Below, piece after piece: positions 13,986 to 17,374 of a stretch of 17,374 bases of DNA. The notes beneath the pieces were generated by a model, which ran no database searches, was not told the origin of the DNA, and was given only the letters and a program-made list of their open reading frames with translations. The stretch covers positions 1-17,374 of the forward strand of contig CAZIJO010000124.1 of NCBI GenBank assembly GCA_964539515.1, given 5' to 3'. Both the position numbers and the translations under genes were made by a program. Origin of the DNA: JADLHS01 sp964539515 (lineage in GTDB: Bacteria > Verrucomicrobiota > Verrucomicrobiia > Limisphaerales > JADLHS01). Within the stretch, counting starts at the first letter, position 1; every line of letters starts with the position of its first letter.

Positions 13986-16616
13986 TCATTGCTCCTGCCC
14001 CCGCCCAGTGCGCGAAATCGTCGAGTGCGCGAAGTAACTTGCGGCGATGGCGTCGGAGATCCGCGGCAGGTCGCGCAAAGTTTCCTTGATGTTCGCACTT
14101 AAGACGCTGCCCGCCCAGTTGGCGCGCGGGCTGGCCAACTCACTCGGATCGGTCCGATTTAGCCGGACGACGCATTGCCGCAGGACATTCCGACCGGAAC
14201 CCGGTTCGTTTTCGCGCTCCGGCGGGAGTTTCTCGAAATGTTTCGCGAGCTGGTTGATCTGAAACAGCACCGAGCGCGGGTTTTTGTCGTCCAGCAACAC
14301 GAGATCGAACACCGCCGGCACGGTGGGCAGCAGCGTGTAGCGCGAGCGGAACGTGATGGAACTGTCCACCACTTCGAGGACGGCTTCGAGGACGCTGGGA
14401 TTGTCCGCGTCCGGCGAACGCAGGGTCGCATCGAGCAACGTGCAAAGGTAAACGGCGCGTTCCAGCCGCAGGCCCATGTCCAGGAACCGCCATGCCTGGG
14501 CGCGGGTCATGTTCTCGCGCGCCAGCCCGTGGAACGCCGCGAGGCCGAGCAAGGTCTGGCTCAACACGCCGACGGCATCGCCCGCCAGCATGACCCGGGA
14601 CGCCGCCGGGGTGGCGAGCCGGTCGTTGAGCTGGCTCAGCACGCGCCACATGTCGTTCGAGGTGCGGTCCCGCACGAGCATCCCCAGCCGTTGCAGATTA
14701 TCCGCACTTTGCCGCAGACTGCCGGGGCGGGCGGGATCAAAGATGGCCGCCAGCAGCTCGGCCTCGAAAGCTTCGGCACTGTGCCGCAGCTCCGGTTTTG
14801 CGGCGATGCCCGGCAACTGCCCTTGCATTTCCAGCGTTTGCAGCAACGGCCCGAGCAGCGGCAGCCCGCCGCCGGTGCGCTCCGGATTGAACCGCAAGAG
14901 CGCGCTGCGCAATACTCGGGCCGTGGCGTCCGCCCGTTCGGCGTAGCGCCCGAGCCAGAAGAAATTGTCCGCGAGCCGCGAAGGCAGATTGTTGCCGGTG
15001 CGTCGCAGTTCCACCGCATGTTCCGCGGCGGGCAGGAGCGTGACATTCTCGACCGGCGTCGCGGAAATCACCCAGGTGTCCTTGCTGCTCCCGCCGCCAC
15101 GCTGCATCGAGAGAAAACGCCCGTCACTTTCCGGCGAAACCCGCGTCAGGCCGCCGGGCATCACGCGATAACCCTCCTCGCTCGCGACGAGGAACACGCG
15201 CACGCCGACCGGACGGGCCACCAACTTCCCGTTGTTCCAGACCGGCGCAGCGGAAAGTTCCACCCGCTCCTGGGCAACGAACAGGTCCGGGTCGAAGCGG
15301 ATGCGGCGGCGCAATTCCTTCTCGTCAGTTGCATTTGATGACCGGCCGGACTCGGGCCCCGGCACATGCGAACGAAAGGCGGGTTTCACGACGAGTTGGT
15401 CGAGGTGTTCCAGGACGTATTCGCACGCGTCTTTCTGGCCACACCACCACGTCGCGACGGAGGGCAGCTTCAATTCCTCGCGCAGCAGGTGCCGGCACAA
15501 GCCGGGCAGAAACGACATGAACGCCGGGCTTTGCACCAGTCCGCTGCCGAGGGCGTTGGCCATGACCACCGTACCGGCCCGCACGGCTTCGACCAGACCG
15601 GGCACGCCGAGCATCGAATCGTTGCGCAGTTCGAGCGGGTCACAGAAATCATCATCCACACGGCGGAGAATCACGTCCACGCGTTCCAAACCGTTCAAGG
15701 TCTTGAGAAAGACTTGATTGTCCCGCACCGAAAGGTCCTGGCCTTCAACCAGCATGTAGCCGAGGTAGCGCGCCAGATACGCCTGTTCAAAATAAGTCTC
15801 ATTATGCGGACCGGGGGTGAGCATCACCACCCGGGCATTTTCGGCCCCACGCGCCGCGAGGCCCGCGAGTGTGCTCCGAACATCGCGAAAAAAGCCGGCG
15901 AGCCGCTGAACATGGTTGTCGCGGAACGGTTCCGGCAGGATGCGGGAGGTGACGAGCCGGTTCGCCAAGGCATAACCCGCCCCGGTCGGAATCTGGGTGC
16001 GATCGGAGACGACCCACCACCGCCCGTCCGGCGACCGGGCCAGGTCCGCGGCGTAAAAATGCAGGAACGTGTCGTTCGGCACGCGGATGCCGTGACAGGG
16101 CCGCAAGAAATCCGGCTGCCCGAAAACCATCGCCGGCGAAAGCCAGCGGGACCGGATCAAATCCTGCCCGCCATAGCAGTCGGCGAGAATCTCATTCAAC
16201 AACGTCGCCCGCTGCACCAGCCCCGCTTCGAGCGTACGCCATTCGTCCGGCGCAATAATGAACGGAATGGGATCGAGTTCCCACGGGCGTTCCAGGCCGC
16301 GCGGGTCGCCATAGACGTTATAGGTGATGCCTTGCTCATGGACGAGCCGCTGACAGGTTTCCGACCGTCGCTGCAATTCCGCCCCGCTGAATTCCTCCAA
16401 GGCTTCCAGCAGCCGGGCATAGTGCGGGCGCGGCGCCCCCCGCTCGGTCAGAAATTCATCGAAGGGCGCGGCATGCGGCTGGTAGCCGGACCGCAAGCCG
16501 GTCGCCCCCGCCGCGATCGCCTTGGCGGCACTGGTTTCACCGGACGCGGATTGCGATTGCGTTTGCAACATGGATAACTGATCGGGGCTTTGCGTTTTCT
16601 CGCCCGCGTCAGACAT
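13986..16616 (-). CDS. Circularly permuted ATP-grasp / alpha-E fusion protein
   Basis: An 876-residue fusion. After a flexible Ser/Gln/Ala-rich leader (1-45), residues about 65-520 form a circularly permuted ATP-grasp domain: YNVYGD (99-104), LNEILADCYGG (140-150), WVVSDRTQIPTGAGYALANR (201-220), MLTPGPHNETYFEQAYLARYLG (from 265), RRVDDDFCDPLELR (318-331), LVVKPAF (408-414), VAQERVELS (447-455) and RPVGVRVFL (468-476). Residues about 540-865 are an alpha-E domain, opening LPSRLADNFFWLGRYAERAD (544-563). ATP-grasp enzymes of this group are predicted to join a carboxylate to an amine, and alpha-E domains accompany them. The start overlaps the stop of the upstream DUF2126 gene by 8 bases (ATGTCTGA), which implies coupling. 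In many genomes the two domains are separate genes; fusion occurs in some lineages. The reaction product is unknown. Confidence 0.9.
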   Translation of the reverse strand: MSDAGEKTQSPDQLSMLQTQSQSASGETSAAKAIAAGATGLRSGYQPHAAPFDEFLTERGAPRPHYARLLEALEEFSGAELQRRSETCQRLVHEQGITYNVYGDPRGLERPWELDPIPFIIAPDEWRTLEAGLVQRATLLNEILADCYGGQDLIRSRWLSPAMVFGQPDFLRPCHGIRVPNDTFLHFYAADLARSPDGRWWVVSDRTQIPTGAGYALANRLVTSRILPEPFRDNHVQRLAGFFRDVRSTLAGLAARGAENARVVMLTPGPHNETYFEQAYLARYLGYMLVEGQDLSVRDNQVFLKTLNGLERVDVILRRVDDDFCDPLELRNDSMLGVPGLVEAVRAGTVVMANALGSGLVQSPAFMSFLPGLCRHLLREELKLPSVATWWCGQKDACEYVLEHLDQLVVKPAFRSHVPGPESGRSSNATDEKELRRRIRFDPDLFVAQERVELSAAPVWNNGKLVARPVGVRVFLVASEEGYRVMPGGLTRVSPESDGRFLSMQRGGGSSKDTWVISATPVENVTLLPAAEHAVELRRTGNNLPSRLADNFFWLGRYAERADATARVLRSALLRFNPERTGGGLPLLGPLLQTLEMQGQLPGIAAKPELRHSAEAFEAELLAAIFDPARPGSLRQSADNLQRLGMLVRDRTSNDMWRVLSQLNDRLATPAASRVMLAGDAVGVLSQTLLGLAAFHGLARENMTRAQAWRFLDMGLRLERAVYLCTLLDATLRSPDADNPSVLEAVLEVVDSSITFRSRYTLLPTVPAVFDLVLLDDKNPRSVLFQINQLAKHFEKLPPERENEPGSGRNVLRQCVVRLNRTDPSELASPRANWAGSVLSANIKETLRDLPRISDAIAASYFAHSTISRTGRGQEQ

Positions 16617-17374
16617 TGCGCAAATCGAGGGTGAAAGGAAAGTCGGAGTTCGGAATTTGCGGCGGCAAGGTGAACTTGCCCTGCTTATGGCCGTGACGGA
16701 AGAATCTCCCGAGGCGACGGCTCTCGGCTTCGTAACTGTTCACCGGAAAGGTGGTCGGGCTGAGGCCGCCGGGATGCGCGACATGGTAGGTGCAACCGCC
16801 AAGCGAACGCTGATTCCAGGTATCATAAAGATCGAACCGCAGGGGTGCGTGCGTCGGGATCGTGGGTTGCAGACAGGTTGGCGGTTGCCAGGCGCGATAG
16901 CGTACGCCCGCAACGCCCTCGCCGTTGGTCCCCGTCGGGTGCAGCGGCACGCGATGCCCGTTGCAGGTGATGGCAAAGCGATCGCCCACCAGGCCGCGGG
17001 CCTTGATCTGCAGCCGTTCGAGCGAGCTGTCCACGTAACGCACCGTCCCCCCGCCGCCGGGCTCTTCCCCGAGGACGTGCCACGGCTCGAGGGCGGTGCG
17101 GAGTTCGAGCTGAATGTCACGTTGCTCCAGATCGCCGATGCGCGGGAAGCGGAATTCAAAGTGGGGCGCGAACCAGTCAAACTCGAAAGCGTAGCCGGCA
17201 TCGCGCAAATCACGGATTACGTCCTTGAAATCGGTTTCACAAAAATGCGGCAGCATCCAACGATCGTGGATGTCCGTGCCCCAGCGCACGAGGCCGTGGT
17301 TGTAAGGGTCGCGCCAAAATTTGGCGACGAGGCCGCGCAAGACCAGATGCTGCGCCAGGCTCATGCGTGCGTGA
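16609..17374 (-). CDS. DUF2126-type protein, C-terminal part (truncated by window edge)
   Basis: The last 254 codons of a large protein whose 5' part lies beyond the end of the window; the frame stays open through base 17374, so the Met at 17364 is internal (preceded by HAR). The sequence matches the C-terminal region of DUF2126 proteins, which usually exceed 1,000 residues and begin with a transglutaminase-like domain: ARMSLAQHLVLRGLVAKF, VRWGTDIHDRWMLPHF, FDWFAPHFEFRFPRIG, ELRTALEPWHVLGEEPGGGG, TVRYVDSSLERLQIKARG, CNGHRVPLHPTGTNGEGVAG, RYRAWQPPTCLQPTIPTHAP and LGGCTYHVAHPGG, in that order. It overlaps the ATP-grasp/alpha-E start by 8 bases and is probably the first or an early gene of the cluster. 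Its activity is not established; co-occurrence suggests a role in the same amide-bond chemistry. Confidence 0.85.
   Translation of the reverse strand, partial: HARMSLAQHLVLRGLVAKFWRDPYNHGLVRWGTDIHDRWMLPHFCETDFKDVIRDLRDAGYAFEFDWFAPHFEFRFPRIGDLEQRDIQLELRTALEPWHVLGEEPGGGGTVRYVDSSLERLQIKARGLVGDRFAITCNGHRVPLHPTGTNGEGVAGVRYRAWQPPTCLQPTIPTHAPLRFDLYDTWNQRSLGGCTYHVAHPGGLSPTTFPVNSYEAESRRLGRFFRHGHKQGKFTLPPQIPNSDFPFTLDLRNV

Noticed and set aside
13765..14037. Short open frames over the repeat (PHPGPLPRERE and ALTLTLSPGERE translations)
   Set aside because: These peptides are well-known artefacts of translating REP-type palindromes and do not represent genes.
12662..16577. Three plus-strand open frames of 379-403 codons (12662-13801, 14175-15338, 15366-16577)
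   Set aside because: They are antisense to the transglutaminase copies and the ATP-grasp/alpha-E gene, whose minus-strand frames carry conserved catalytic motifs. The antisense translations show none.
1..17374. Defence system, prophage, CRISPR array or toxin-antitoxin pair
   Set aside because: Looked for and not found: no regularly spaced repeats, no integrase or transposase, no nuclease or helicase genes. The only accessory-like element is the REPIN-like repeat.

Overview
The window looks like chromosome from a Gram-negative bacterium with a fairly high GC content. An outer-membrane beta-barrel protein ending in Phe, a probable secreted lipoprotein and a heptose-7-phosphate kinase for LPS core sugar all indicate an outer membrane. 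The gene mix, including a roughly 1,140-residue PPi-type PEP carboxykinase candidate and a weak reliance on Shine-Dalgarno sites, would suit Verrucomicrobiota or a relative. That placement is inference; no rRNA or other marker gene is present.

Layout. Positions 180-4847 are on the plus strand: a ChbG/YdjC-type deacetylase lipoprotein, a beta-barrel outer-membrane protein with its own sigma70-like promoter, thiazole synthase ThiG, a monofunctional heptose kinase (HldA/RfaE1) and ketopantoate hydroxymethyltransferase PanB. A hairpin terminator lies between panB and a convergent small membrane protein (4911-5312, minus). Next come moaC and a mog/moaB-type gene of molybdenum cofactor synthesis, then a BioF-like alpha-oxoamine synthase. 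The last converges, with a 4-bp overlap, on a minus-strand peroxiredoxin of the Bcp/PrxQ type. A tRNA-Ala(GGC) with the diagnostic G3-U70 pair sits at 8333-8408.

Positions 8569-17374 are entirely minus strand. In transcription order they hold the C-terminal part of a DUF2126-type protein (cut by the window edge), a circularly permuted ATP-grasp/alpha-E fusion, two tandem transglutaminase-like proteins, and the large PPi-PEPCK candidate. The first four are the core of a widespread but poorly characterised gene neighbourhood that comparative genomics has linked to amide-bond (peptide) synthesis or protein tagging. A pair of inverted REP-like palindromes (REPIN-like element, 13807-13961) lies inside this cluster, between the ATP-grasp gene and the transglutaminase pair.

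The most notable items are the ATP-grasp/alpha-E/transglutaminase cluster, the PPi-PEPCK candidate beside it, the REPIN-like insertion, an operator-like palindrome and repeat at 5351-5381, and an unassigned BioF-like enzyme next to the molybdenum cofactor genes. No transposase, prophage, CRISPR array or toxin-antitoxin pair was seen.
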